This document shows positions 17,289-25,750 of a stretch of DNA of 64,000 nt, one piece after another. Location of the stretch: the NCBI GenBank assembly GCA_045531205.1, contig JAZSDN010000042.1:1-64000 (forward strand), written 5' to 3'. This DNA comes from JAZNQL01 sp045531205 (GTDB lineage Bacteria; Bacillota; Clostridia; UMGS1883; UMGS1540). A model generated the notes under the pieces. It worked only from the letters and a program-made list of their open reading frames with translations, was not told where the DNA came from and ran no database searches. Made by a program: the position numbers and the translations under genes. Each line of letters opens with the position of its first letter. Position 1 is the stretch's first letter.

Positions 17289-17993
17289 TTATGCGTTCAT
17301 AGAGTGTATAAGAGCTTCAAGCAAGCTTGCGTGCTCGTCGTCGAACTTTCCCGACTTTATTTCATCCCAGATATCTTTTTCATTACAAAGCCAGAGCGGG
17401 AGATCGTAGTGCTCTTCATACCTTTCAATAAACTCTGCAGTCCCGAAATAAATACTAAGGTCAAAACTCCATCTGCAGATGTCGCCAAAAAAATCAGTAA
17501 AAAGCACCACTGCATTGAGAAGTATATTTTTCTTTTCTTTTTCGTCATTACTATCAAAAATTTTATCAATAGTTTTGCACACTGTTTCGACGTAACTCTT
17601 CAGCACTGTAAGCTTTTTATCCCATCTTTCAGAATGACTTTTTTCAACATATTCAAGTAACCTAGTCGCACCTACATTCAAATTCCAGATGTCCTGAAGG
17701 TCCATCAAAAACGCTTCATCTGCACATTCATCGCACGTTGTCGAATATTCCATTTTCAACAGATTATACACGATGTTGTCGTAAATCAAATGATGTTTGA
17801 TGTAGCCTGCAATAGCATCAACACTATTAAACACCTTACATTCGCCGCCAGAGATACAACAAGGCATTTTGGATGCAAAGCCTGAATATACTATGATGCT
17901 GTCTTTTTTAAAATCCCTGTCAAAATACATTGCCGCAGGTAGCTTCCACGCATTTTCATCATTAAAGTTAATTTTAAAGTTTTTGTTTTCCAA
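17289..17993 (-). CDS. Hypothetical protein, paralogue of the 16330 gene
   Basis: A 234-residue protein using a TTG start at 17993, 9 bases after GGAGG. It shares the W-(K/S)-(L/M)-PAA-(L/M)-Y and (V/I)AGYIK segments and overall helical layout with the 16330 product. A Cys pair (TTCDECADEAF) near residue 93 is not shared. No known domain, signal peptide or membrane span is seen. It belongs to the minus-strand cargo 15.9-18.5 kb together with the small basic protein and the 146-residue protein. Confidence 0.55.
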   Translation of the reverse strand: MENKNFKINFNDENAWKLPAAMYFDRDFKKDSIIVYSGFASKMPCCISGGECKVFNSVDAIAGYIKHHLIYDNIVYNLLKMEYSTTCDECADEAFLMDLQDIWNLNVGATRLLEYVEKSHSERWDKKLTVLKSYVETVCKTIDKIFDSNDEKEKKNILLNAVVLFTDFFGDICRWSFDLSIYFGTAEFIERYEEHYDLPLWLCNEKDIWDEIKSGKFDDEHASLLEALIHSMNA

Positions 17994-18039
17994 TTTTACA
18001 TTCCTCCAAATTTATATTTTTTAATTTAAAATTTTGTAT

Positions 18040-18480
18040 TTATGCTGCATAATCGTAATACTCGCGAACGCTCAAATGCTTTGAGTGTGCTTTCTTACCG
18101 TTTTTGTAACCATACTTGTCAGCTCTTTTTTTGTTATATTGCTTATCATAATCCTTTTGCTGTCTCCAGTCTTTTTTGAATTGTTTTTCCTCTTCAATCA
18201 ACTCTTCATATAAGTCAGGACAAAGTCTTCTCTGATCCTGGATGCTTTGACATTTGTTATATGGATTAGAATTATATTCGATTACTGCATTTATGTAATC
18301 TTCGTATGTTACCTTTACAACATTTCTTATTGCATCTTTGTGGTCGTGTTTTACACGGGGGAAATTTCTTGCAAGTCTTGATGCTTCACTTGCAGAGGTT
18401 GCAGTTATTGGGATTGTGCCCAATGTGTATTTGTTTCTTCCACAATGTCCTGTTTTTGCTGTTACAATGTAATAATACAT
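18040..18480 (-). CDS. Hypothetical basic protein
   Basis: A 146-residue protein, unrecognised. The N-terminal part (YYYIVTAKTGHCGRNKYTLG, then ATSASEASRLARNFPRVKHDHKDAI) looks like a small alpha/beta domain with conserved-looking His and Arg. The C-terminal half is very rich in Lys, Tyr, Gln and Asp (DWRQQKDYDKQYNKKRADKY). A strong ribosome binding site precedes the ATG. It is the first gene after a 283-base regulatory stretch with repeated 16-base motifs, so it probably heads the transcript running to about 16330. Confidence 0.55.
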   Translation of the reverse strand: MYYYIVTAKTGHCGRNKYTLGTIPITATSASEASRLARNFPRVKHDHKDAIRNVVKVTYEDYINAVIEYNSNPYNKCQSIQDQRRLCPDLYEELIEEEKQFKKDWRQQKDYDKQYNKKRADKYGYKNGKKAHSKHLSVREYYDYAA

Positions 18481-18495
18481 AATTCATTTCTCCTT

Positions 18496-18696
18496 TGTTT
18501 TTGATTGCATTTTTATGTTACACCATTAGAAATCTCAGTTGTAATTCTCGTTGTATTTCTCTTGGTGTAATTCAGTTATAACATACTAAAATTTTTATTT
18601 GTAATTCTGATTGCATTTCATTTTCAAATGCTATATTTCGTATGTTGTGGTTATATTATAAAATGGCAGAGAAATGAATTTGTAATTTCCGTTGCA
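18496..18696. promoter_or_regulatory. Cluster of repeated TGTAATT-TTGCA motifs
   Basis: TGTAATTCTCGTTGTA (18540), TGTAATTCTGATTGCA (18600) and TGTAATTTCCGTTGCA (18681) share a 16-base pattern TGTAATT-N(T/C)(C/G)(A/G)-TTG(C/T)A. Weaker versions occur at 18496 and 18566, and a further good one at 22226 upstream of the STAND gene. All are in the same orientation and in noncoding DNA upstream of minus-strand genes. They are probably binding sites for one regulator of the cargo genes. Confidence 0.5.
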
Positions 18697-18703
18697 GAAA
18701 TAG

Positions 18704-18746
18704 AAAAAGCCTGCGACAGCGTGAGTTTACACGCCATCGCAGGCTT
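18704..18746 (-). terminator. Terminator of the kinase-STAND gene
   Basis: On the minus strand AAGCCTGCGA (complement of 18737-18746) pairs with TCGCAGGCTT (complement of 18707-18716), with a nested GCGTG/CACGC stem, followed by a T run. It lies 18 bases after the gene stop. Confidence 0.85.
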
Positions 18747-18763
18747 AAAATTTTGGATTGATA

Positions 18764-21700
18764 TTAATCTTTTATTTCGTAATTAATATCTGATAATTCT
18801 TTCATTTTTGTTTTATAATTATTTGACAATTCACGATACTTTTCGTTGTTTGTTACAATATAAACTTCTTCTGCTAAATCTTTGAGCAATTCAAAAAAGG
18901 GAAACCTCTGTATCTCTGCCATTTCATCTAAAATTCTGTTAATAGAACTATTGACAAACGGGTATATCTCATGCGATTTATATACATGCCTAAATGAATC
19001 ACATATGCCTCTCCACCATTCTGGAGTTAGCTGATCTTTATTTTTGATCGAATACTTAATACACAAGTTTTCATACAAAGCATCCAGATTAGTTATAAAT
19101 TTTTCCCTGTCCTTCACATAATGCACTAAAAGTATATCACTTAAAAACACACCCTTTTGATACTTGCTTGCTGTCTTGTATCTGCTAAGCCACTCCAATT
19201 CTCTTTCTGCATATGAAATTAAGACATCTCCATATTCATCCATTTTATCTTCAATTTGTTTATCTAAATCTTTTCGTAGCGCATCAAAAGTTTTAACAAA
19301 TACTACATGTAATAGGTCTTTTTTCGCATCCTCTGTAAATTCATCGCTCGCAGCAATGTTGTTATAAACCGTTTTATAATTAGTTTGCTTAATAGCATTA
19401 ACAATCAAAACATCTAATAATTCATACTGTTCGTCAAAATCCAAAAACTCATCTTTCATTATGTCAGTGTAAATTTCTTTGGTGACATATTGCAGTGTGT
19501 TAATCTTTTGCAAATATTTCTGATAATTATCATTCTCAAATTCAATATAATTATCTTCATAGCTTTTTGAATCAGCTTTATAACTTTCCCATTCCTTAAA
19601 CATATTAAAAAGGTCTTCTTCTCCATCATAAAATATGTCTTGAATTTCTTCTACATAGCTAATTAATTTCAAATCGCTTTTAGTCAAAGACTCATCAGCT
19701 TTACCTTTATCATACAACTCATCTTTCATATTGAGCATATACTCCCTGACTATATACCAATATTGTTTTTTTATTTCTGTTGCACTTTCTTTAGAAACGC
19801 CTAATTTGTTATGTAAAATTACACAATGCTTTGGATAATCACATTCTTCGTATTTAATCACACGATTGCGATATCCACCATTTACAAGAAGGTTTACCCA
19901 CTTTAAATGTGTTTCAAGAGAAGCTTTTGTTAGGCAATGTTTATTTATCTTATTGATCATTTTATGAAATAAACTATCATTTCGCAACAGATCTATCGCT
20001 TCGAAATTGCGGGCATAATATTGTAAACGTAATGTTTCTTCAATAAAATCAATAACAATACATGCGTTTTCCTCGGATATAGTAAATAATAAATCGCACA
20101 AAAATATTATTTCTTTAATCACATAGGATAATACATATGCTATTTCTTCAGCCGAAGCTCTCCGATTTTTGTTGTATTCAAGTTTTGATTTATAGTATTT
20201 TACTACATTTTCTGCAAAATAATTACTTTTTTTACAATCGTCTTTTATAAGTTCTATCATAATCGGATGCAAGAAAAAGTCATCTGTTTTTTCGTTGTAT
20301 AGAACCCAACCAAGTCGAGTTAAATCATTAAGGGAATCTATTAACTCAATCTTGTCTTCATCACTCATACCATATCCTGCAATTTTAGTATAGTCATTGC
20401 GCGAAACCGTTCTCCAACTAAGCATATAAAGGTTGCGTAATGTTTGCTCTTCGCTTTCGCTAATAGTTTCAAAATCAAAGAGTTTTTCAGCCATAGCATA
20501 AATAGTAGCTGTTGTTAGTTTACCATCCTTAGCAACTGTTACCTTACCTGATTTTTTAAGCAACATTTCTTCTGTCTGCTTTTTCAACTCATCAATTGAC
20601 AATGAAAACATTTCTTTTTTCTTTGCAAGAATCACAGTAAAATATGTATGATATCCTATTAGCTTTAAAATTTCATTAAGAGTTTTTTCTTCGTCCTCCG
20701 TCTTCGGAATCAACTTGCTTTCTTTTTCAAAAAGCAATATCGCATCATCTTGTCTTAATGCCTCTACATCTAATTGCGTATAAAGTTCTGAAAAGTCAGT
20801 TTTCGTTGTGATTATTTTCTTGCAATTATAATTATTTATAAAATCATCAAGATAGTCATCAGCATCGGTATCTACATCAAAATTGTCAAGGATAATTAAA
20901 GTTCTTTCGTCACAGAGCTCTGCAACTTTTTGCAAATACATAGTGTTGCTATCCTTTGGATAATTTGCAATTCTGATATTCAATAATGCTTCCTTGATGC
21001 TGTTCTCATATTTACAAAAAACAACTGTATCAAAATCATCTTTATATACTTCGGCATATTTAAGTGCTAATTCGCTCTTGCCAATACCACCGAATCCATG
21101 CAGAAATACAGTATTTTCTTTTTGCAGAATACTGTTCATTTTTGATAATTCACTTTTTCTACCTGTAAATTGCGGCGTTACCGTTCTATCAGACGGAATA
21201 ATCCACGGCTTTTCTTCAAGTAAATCTCGAGCTTTATCTAAATTATCATATAACTCTTGTGCAGAGTTATACCTTTTACTGGGATTTCTATCCAAGGTTT
21301 TTTCAAAAATTTCTTTGATTTTATGATAAAACTTTGGGTTGATATTAACCTTTCGGTTTTGTTTTTCTTCACGAAGCTTTACGCTGTTTTCAATATCCCA
21401 ATTGCGATTATACGAAACCGTTTCCATAGGCAAAAAATCTCTTCCCATAATTGCTTCAAAAAAAATAACTCCAATAGAAAATATGTCGGATTTACAAGAT
21501 ATATCTTTATAATCACTCTTTTTAGCTGCATATTTTACCTCTGGTGCAGCCCATTTTTTCGAATATGATATTCCCTTTCGATATTTAATCTTATCAACTG
21601 GGACCACACTATCAACATCAAAAAGTATAGCTCCACCTATATCATTGATAAGAAAGTTGTCCGGCTTAATATCTAAATGCAAATAACCTTCTTCATGTAA

Positions 21701-22162
21701 TCTACTAACACTTATAGTAAGACTTTTTACTATTTGCAAGAGTGAACCCAAATCGATTGCTTGCAATTTTTCTTCCGAATATTGCTTCCCGTTGTTATAT
21801 GCTACTATAGAGTATATTGTTCCATTATAAGAAAAAGATTGAATTTCACGCGGTGTGCTATCCGTCAATCTATTTAATTTAACAAGCATATTATTTGATG
21901 CTTCAAAATTCTTTTTATATTCATCAAATTTCTTTTTGTCATCATCTGTTTTGCATATCAAATTATTTGAGGCATCACGAAATAAACCTACATCGTATGG
22001 ATATAGTTCCTTAAGTTGCACACAGTGCGGCTCGCTATTGTTATCTTCCTTATACCATGCTTTATAGACTATACAAGACGCACCGGTGCCACTAACGCTT
22101 TCTATTTCGTACTGAAATTCACCATTTATTGTATCGCCTTTCATTAACGGTTTTCTATCCAT
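18764..22162 (-). CDS. Protein kinase-STAND (NB-ARC-like) NTPase fusion, NLR-like
   Basis: About 1132 residues from ATG 22162, which follows GGGAGG. The N-terminal Ser/Thr-kinase domain (about 15-315) has glycine loop SGTGASCIVYKA, Lys51, HLDIKPDN (162-169), DVD in place of DFG (182-184) and AAPE (205-208), so the catalytic Asp and Lys are kept. The STAND domain (about 330-620) has Walker A GFGGIGKSE (356-364), Walker B LIILDNFD (422-429) and a TTKTD sensor (452-456), then a winged-helix-like part. The C-terminal ~450 residues are helical and unrecognised, in the position of a sensor. The architecture matches bacterial NLR-like defence sensors. It is probably cytosolic; the trigger and kinase target are unknown. 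Confidence 0.8.
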   Translation of the reverse strand: MDRKPLMKGDTINGEFQYEIESVSGTGASCIVYKAWYKEDNNSEPHCVQLKELYPYDVGLFRDASNNLICKTDDDKKKFDEYKKNFEASNNMLVKLNRLTDSTPREIQSFSYNGTIYSIVAYNNGKQYSEEKLQAIDLGSLLQIVKSLTISVSRLHEEGYLHLDIKPDNFLINDIGGAILFDVDSVVPVDKIKYRKGISYSKKWAAPEVKYAAKKSDYKDISCKSDIFSIGVIFFEAIMGRDFLPMETVSYNRNWDIENSVKLREEKQNRKVNINPKFYHKIKEIFEKTLDRNPSKRYNSAQELYDNLDKARDLLEEKPWIIPSDRTVTPQFTGRKSELSKMNSILQKENTVFLHGFGGIGKSELALKYAEVYKDDFDTVVFCKYENSIKEALLNIRIANYPKDSNTMYLQKVAELCDERTLIILDNFDVDTDADDYLDDFINNYNCKKIITTKTDFSELYTQLDVEALRQDDAILLFEKESKLIPKTEDEEKTLNEILKLIGYHTYFTVILAKKKEMFSLSIDELKKQTEEMLLKKSGKVTVAKDGKLTTATIYAMAEKLFDFETISESEEQTLRNLYMLSWRTVSRNDYTKIAGYGMSDEDKIELIDSLNDLTRLGWVLYNEKTDDFFLHPIMIELIKDDCKKSNYFAENVVKYYKSKLEYNKNRRASAEEIAYVLSYVIKEIIFLCDLLFTISEENACIVIDFIEETLRLQYYARNFEAIDLLRNDSLFHKMINKINKHCLTKASLETHLKWVNLLVNGGYRNRVIKYEECDYPKHCVILHNKLGVSKESATEIKKQYWYIVREYMLNMKDELYDKGKADESLTKSDLKLISYVEEIQDIFYDGEEDLFNMFKEWESYKADSKSYEDNYIEFENDNYQKYLQKINTLQYVTKEIYTDIMKDEFLDFDEQYELLDVLIVNAIKQTNYKTVYNNIAASDEFTEDAKKDLLHVVFVKTFDALRKDLDKQIEDKMDEYGDVLISYAERELEWLSRYKTASKYQKGVFLSDILLVHYVKDREKFITNLDALYENLCIKYSIKNKDQLTPEWWRGICDSFRHVYKSHEIYPFVNSSINRILDEMAEIQRFPFFELLKDLAEEVYIVTNNEKYRELSNNYKTKMKELSDINYEIKD

Positions 22163-22225
22163 AGTACCTCCCAAATGCTACACATTTTTATTGTACTCTC
22201 ATTTTAACAATACACTTTAAGCATC

Positions 22226-22241
22226 TGTAATTTTGATTGCA
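22226..22241. promoter_or_regulatory. TGTAATT-TTGCA motif upstream of the STAND gene
   Basis: TGTAATTTTGATTGCA matches the repeats at 18540-18696. It lies about 65 bases upstream of the STAND start, in the position of an operator or activator site. Confidence 0.45.
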
Positions 22242-22249
22242 AACATATA

Positions 22250-23398
22250 TTAATCTTCGGTATCGTTTTCAATGACTCTATACACGAACTCACGAAATGC
22301 GTCCAATGGATTATTTGCAATCGAACAATACAGGAACAACCAATCAAAAGGATTACCAAAGTATAATTTAGGATATCCGCATTCCTCTAACAAATAATTA
22401 CAATCTTCATCAAAACACGAAGGAGATTCTTGCGATGCCCAATTATAAAAATTAAATAGAATTATAGCTTTGCGATTTTTCTCATAGCTTTCTTCTTCGT
22501 TCTTCGTTACGTTACCCATAGTAGCAAGGTCGGTAAAGCAATGAAACAGCTCTTTGGGGAAATCATTACTGATTTCTTTGGTAAAGACAGGTTTTGAACC
22601 AGATGTCTTTCCATCGCTTGTTGGATTGATCCCAAGTATACGATTATACATATATGCATCTGAATTCACATTGCAATCTTTGTATGCATCGTTATACTCT
22701 ACGAATATACTTTTATCAATTTCTGCTTCTTTTTGCACATTGATTTTAGCTATTTCTTTTAGTCTTCTAAAATTCTCTTGTCCTGTGCAGTTTTCCTTTT
22801 TCCTTGCACTATTATATAGGCGAGCATACCTTATAAACGAATCCTCATCAATTATAACATCTATTTTATCTTGAATTTTTTTGGTATGCATAGTTTTCTT
22901 TTCGCTGGATTCATCTTCTAAATCATCAACATTAATCCTTGCAATTAGCTCAAGTGCTTTATCGTATTTTTTGTTATTTTTAATACAATAATAATATACC
23001 ATTTCATCTGTATTCTTCACATCAAAAGCTCTGTCAAAATATACTTTTTCGAAAAAGTTAATTGTATCCTCGAGAGATAGTCCAAGAGCAAAAACAATTA
23101 GGAAAGCCTTTTCCCTTTTAGGAGTATTTTTAAGATTTAGCCATCTCTCAATTGTTCTATCATCGAAAATTTTAACAGAATTCATTTGCGCGTGTTCTTT
23201 TAAATATTTTTCACAATCTACAGTTTCATCAGCACTTAATGTTCTTATAAATCTTTTCAAGCGTTCGCCAAAAAGCATAAACTGATTTTCTTTCATAAAG
23301 GTTATCATTGTATTGATATCCTTATCAGCGTTTTCGTCATAATCACTAGTTAAATCGTATATCTTACTTTCCATATACTCAGTATAATTATTTTCCAT
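22250..23398 (-). CDS. Hypothetical HTH-like protein preceding the STAND gene
   Basis: A 382-residue protein starting at ATG 23398 (AAGGAG 9 bases upstream; a TTG 18 bases earlier overlaps that site). Residues about 85-130 (DDRTIERWLNLKNTPKREKA, FALGLSLEDTINFFE) resemble a Cro/C1-like helix-turn-helix and its following helix. The rest is helical and acidic and is not recognised. It stands between the proteasome-like gene and the STAND gene on the same strand. A regulator or adaptor for the block is inferred, and it is a candidate reader of the 16-base repeats. Confidence 0.5.
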   Translation of the reverse strand: MENNYTEYMESKIYDLTSDYDENADKDINTMITFMKENQFMLFGERLKRFIRTLSADETVDCEKYLKEHAQMNSVKIFDDRTIERWLNLKNTPKREKAFLIVFALGLSLEDTINFFEKVYFDRAFDVKNTDEMVYYYCIKNNKKYDKALELIARINVDDLEDESSEKKTMHTKKIQDKIDVIIDEDSFIRYARLYNSARKKENCTGQENFRRLKEIAKINVQKEAEIDKSIFVEYNDAYKDCNVNSDAYMYNRILGINPTSDGKTSGSKPVFTKEISNDFPKELFHCFTDLATMGNVTKNEEESYEKNRKAIILFNFYNWASQESPSCFDEDCNYLLEECGYPKLYFGNPFDWLFLYCSIANNPLDAFREFVYRVIENDTED

Positions 23399-23440
23399 AC
23401 AAAGCATCTCCTTCAAAAATACATTTCACACATATTTACT

Positions 23441-24028
23441 CTATTTTTTCTTTCGCTGTATCCAAAGAGCTTCTCCCTTTGGGGACAACATTAAAATATC
23501 AATTTCGCCACCAACTGAATCAAACACCTGTTCAGTTTTCTCATATATTTTCTTTATATAATCCACAGCTTCATCTAATGATTTATTTTCTTGATAACTT
23601 TCTTTTAATTGATTGAAAGCAAAATCAGTTTGTTCACCAGTAACATATCGACCATAGTTTTGAATTATATCCTCAGATTGCTGTAAATGAAATTCGTACA
23701 TTAAACACTCTTCTTGCTCGTATCCCAAAATATGAAATTTCGTATCCAAATCCGATTTGAGGTTTTTGATATGTTCTTTTAATGCCGTAGCTAATCCATA
23801 TACTGTCAATGTTTGATTAGCGTTACTTAAGAAATTTTCCAATATATTTTCAATTGGATTTCCATTTATATCTGCACAATGATGAAATGCTACCCCTATT
23901 CTTTTATCATAGCAAAAGATTTTATATGTGTTATCGCTATGCTTTGTAGGATTATTTTTATATGACAGCCTGCTATCTCCAGATAATAGATATCCTTCTG
24001 AAAATTTCATTGCCACTACAAGCGACAT
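23441..24028 (-). CDS. Proteasome beta-subunit-like Ntn hydrolase
   Basis: A 195-residue protein resembling the 20S proteasome/HslV fold. After removal of Met1 the new N-terminus is Ser-Leu-Val-Val-Ala, so Ser2 would be residue 1, the Ntn nucleophile (Thr in proteasomes). SGDSRLS places an Asp exactly at position 17 of the mature numbering, and DNTYKIF gives a Lys at 35, close to the catalytic Lys33. The beta strands (KRIGVAFHHCAD, KFHILGYEQEECLMYEF) and final SVGGEIDILMLSP follow the family layout. AGGGAGGAAAGGCT precedes the ATG. It probably self-assembles into a small peptidase ring; no unfoldase subunit lies beside it. Confidence 0.65.
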   Translation of the reverse strand: MSLVVAMKFSEGYLLSGDSRLSYKNNPTKHSDNTYKIFCYDKRIGVAFHHCADINGNPIENILENFLSNANQTLTVYGLATALKEHIKNLKSDLDTKFHILGYEQEECLMYEFHLQQSEDIIQNYGRYVTGEQTDFAFNQLKESYQENKSLDEAVDYIKKIYEKTEQVFDSVGGEIDILMLSPKGEALWIQRKKK

Positions 24029-24066
24029 AGCCTTTCCTCCCTTCGTTTATTATAAATGTTTATTTT

Positions 24067-24636
24067 TCATAAATATTTACCGAGCAACCATCCAATTACG
24101 GCACTCACAATGCAAGTAGTGATGCCAAATATTAACGAATCACGGCTGCTCTTATCAAGCTTATTAATTAGATTTTCATTTTGTTCACTTAATTTTCCTA
24201 TAGCATCTAACAATTGTTCGTTTGATACACCATTTGCAATTTGTTTGATTTCCTCTTTATTCATTAAAAGGGTTCGGTCTGCTTTTCTAATGTATGGAGA
24301 ACCATTAAAAAATGAAATAAATGTTGAATTTTTTAATACAGATATTATTAAAAGTTTTTTGGTTTGATATTCAACACTATACACATCAATGCGAGGTGGA
24401 TTATCAATCATAGTTACAGATTGTTTTATTAATTTTTCGTAATCAGAATCAATTCCAACCACACATTTCTTATCTTCGTTGTATCCGACAACCAAAATTC
24501 CTCCGTTTGTATTAGCAAAAGCTGATATTAATTTCCCAAGTTCTTGATGGCGTGGGAGCCTCGTTTTAAATTCGATTTGAGGTCCTTCTCCGTTTAAAAA
24601 TATTTCTTTGAGGTCATCTTGTGTTAAATGTTGCAT
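24067..24636 (-). CDS. Schlafen AlbA_2-domain protein with C-terminal membrane anchor
   Basis: A 189-residue protein. Residues about 10-120 are a Schlafen/AlbA_2 domain: EFKTRLP (the usual E-x-K), GKLISAFANTNGGILVVGYNED and NPPRIDVY. A short coiled coil follows (QLLDAIGKLSEQNENLINKL). Residues 166-187 form one hydrophobic helix (LIFGITTCIVSAVIGWLLG), so the protein is probably tail-anchored with the AlbA domain in the cytosol. AAAGGAATTAAT precedes the ATG. It is the first gene of the minus-strand series leading to the kinase-STAND gene. AlbA_2 domains bind nucleic acid and some are nucleases; catalysis here is not established. Confidence 0.8.
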   Translation of the reverse strand: MQHLTQDDLKEIFLNGEGPQIEFKTRLPRHQELGKLISAFANTNGGILVVGYNEDKKCVVGIDSDYEKLIKQSVTMIDNPPRIDVYSVEYQTKKLLIISVLKNSTFISFFNGSPYIRKADRTLLMNKEEIKQIANGVSNEQLLDAIGKLSEQNENLINKLDKSSRDSLIFGITTCIVSAVIGWLLGKYL

Positions 24637-24966
24637 ATTAATTCCTTTCTGTATATGACTCTTAAATGCGGTTTTTTATATTTAGCTCATATTGATTGTT
24701 TAAAAGCTGTTTTCTTTATTATAAACTCTGTTTTTGGTTTACCTACACGTTGAGTCCATATTGATTACATTATACATCATTGTTTCATTTTCTGCAATAA
24801 GATAACCGACAAAATTCGATAGGATAATCAATACGATTACTCCAACCGTTGGCTCGACTGTCACGGAAAAGTTAGAAGTACATAGAATAATTGACCAGAC
24901 AAATTGATATTGCTTTTATTCGAGATATGGAATATAATGATTACATAAAGCAAGGAGATGAATTCT
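24637..24966. promoter_or_regulatory. Divergent intergenic region; DpnI promoter
   Basis: This 330-base stretch has no gene. It separates the minus-strand Schlafen gene from the plus-strand DpnI gene. For DpnI: TTGCTT (24910-24915), 17 bases, TATAAT (24933-24938). CATATTGATT occurs twice in the left part, near 24684 and 24757, as a possible operator. Confidence 0.55.
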
Positions 24967-25737
24967 ATGGAACTTTATCTTGATAGCAGACTTGTCTCTG
25001 ATTATCACTCCAATACACAAGTAGCAAGAGTTTTGACTGAAAATTGGGTAAAACAAAATATGTATTGTCCTCGATGTGGTAATTTACATATAAATCATTT
25101 TGAAAATAATCGGCCAGTTGCTGATTTTTTCTGTCCAGTGTGCAAAAATGAATACGAACTCAAAAGCAAAAATGGTGCCCTAGGGAATAAAATCAATGAT
25201 GGTGCCTACGAAACTATGATAGAACGAATAACAAGTAATCAAAATCCTGATTTTTTCTTTATGAGTTATTCAAAAACAGAACTCAAAGTTAAAGATTTTG
25301 TTTTAATTCCAAAACATTTTTTTGTTCCGAATATTATTGAAAAACGAAAGCCTCTGACAGAAAATGCACGTCGTGCCGGATGGGTAGGCTGTAATATAAT
25401 ATTAAGTCAAATACCATTACAAGGAAGAATTAATATTATTGCTAATGAACAGGTGATAAACCCAACAGAGGTGGTGAGAAAAGTCAGTAAAAGCAACATG
25501 CTTATAGTTGACGACGTTAGTAGACGTGGATGGATGATGGATGTTTTGAACTGTGTTAATCAAATTCCGTTAGATGTGTTTACACTGGAAATGCTGTATT
25601 CTTTCGAGACAGAGTTAAAGATAAAACATCCAATGAACAACAATATAAAACCTAAAATCAGACAGCAACTTCAACTTATAAGGGATAAAGGATTTATAGA
25701 GTTCTTGGGTGATGGTAGATACCGAAAAACAATGTGA
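24967..25737 (+). CDS. dpnI: DpnI-type methyl-dependent restriction endonuclease
   Basis: A 256-residue protein starting at ATG 24967 (AAGGAG, 9-base spacer); an ATG 9 bases earlier overlaps that site. It is recognised as a DpnI homologue by CPRCG...FENNRPVADFFCPVC (zinc-type cysteines). The PD-(D/E)xK residues fall at Asp53, Glu64 and Lys66, the positions known for DpnI. The C-terminal winged helix (NNNIKPKIRQQLQLIRDKGF) is the second methyl-A reader. The enzyme cuts G-m6A-TC and needs no methylase partner, so the host must lack Dam methylation of GATC. It would destroy incoming Dam-methylated DNA. Confidence 0.93.
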   Translation: MELYLDSRLVSDYHSNTQVARVLTENWVKQNMYCPRCGNLHINHFENNRPVADFFCPVCKNEYELKSKNGALGNKINDGAYETMIERITSNQNPDFFFMSYSKTELKVKDFVLIPKHFFVPNIIEKRKPLTENARRAGWVGCNIILSQIPLQGRINIIANEQVINPTEVVRKVSKSNMLIVDDVSRRGWMMDVLNCVNQIPLDVFTLEMLYSFETELKIKHPMNNNIKPKIRQQLQLIRDKGFIEFLGDGRYRKTM

Positions 25738-25750
25738 GGTAACTTTAAAG

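Noticed and set aside
18496..18696. CRISPR-like or iteron array
   Set aside because: The 16-base motif recurs at irregular spacing (34 and 81 bases between strong copies) and again singly at 22226 before another gene, which fits operators better.
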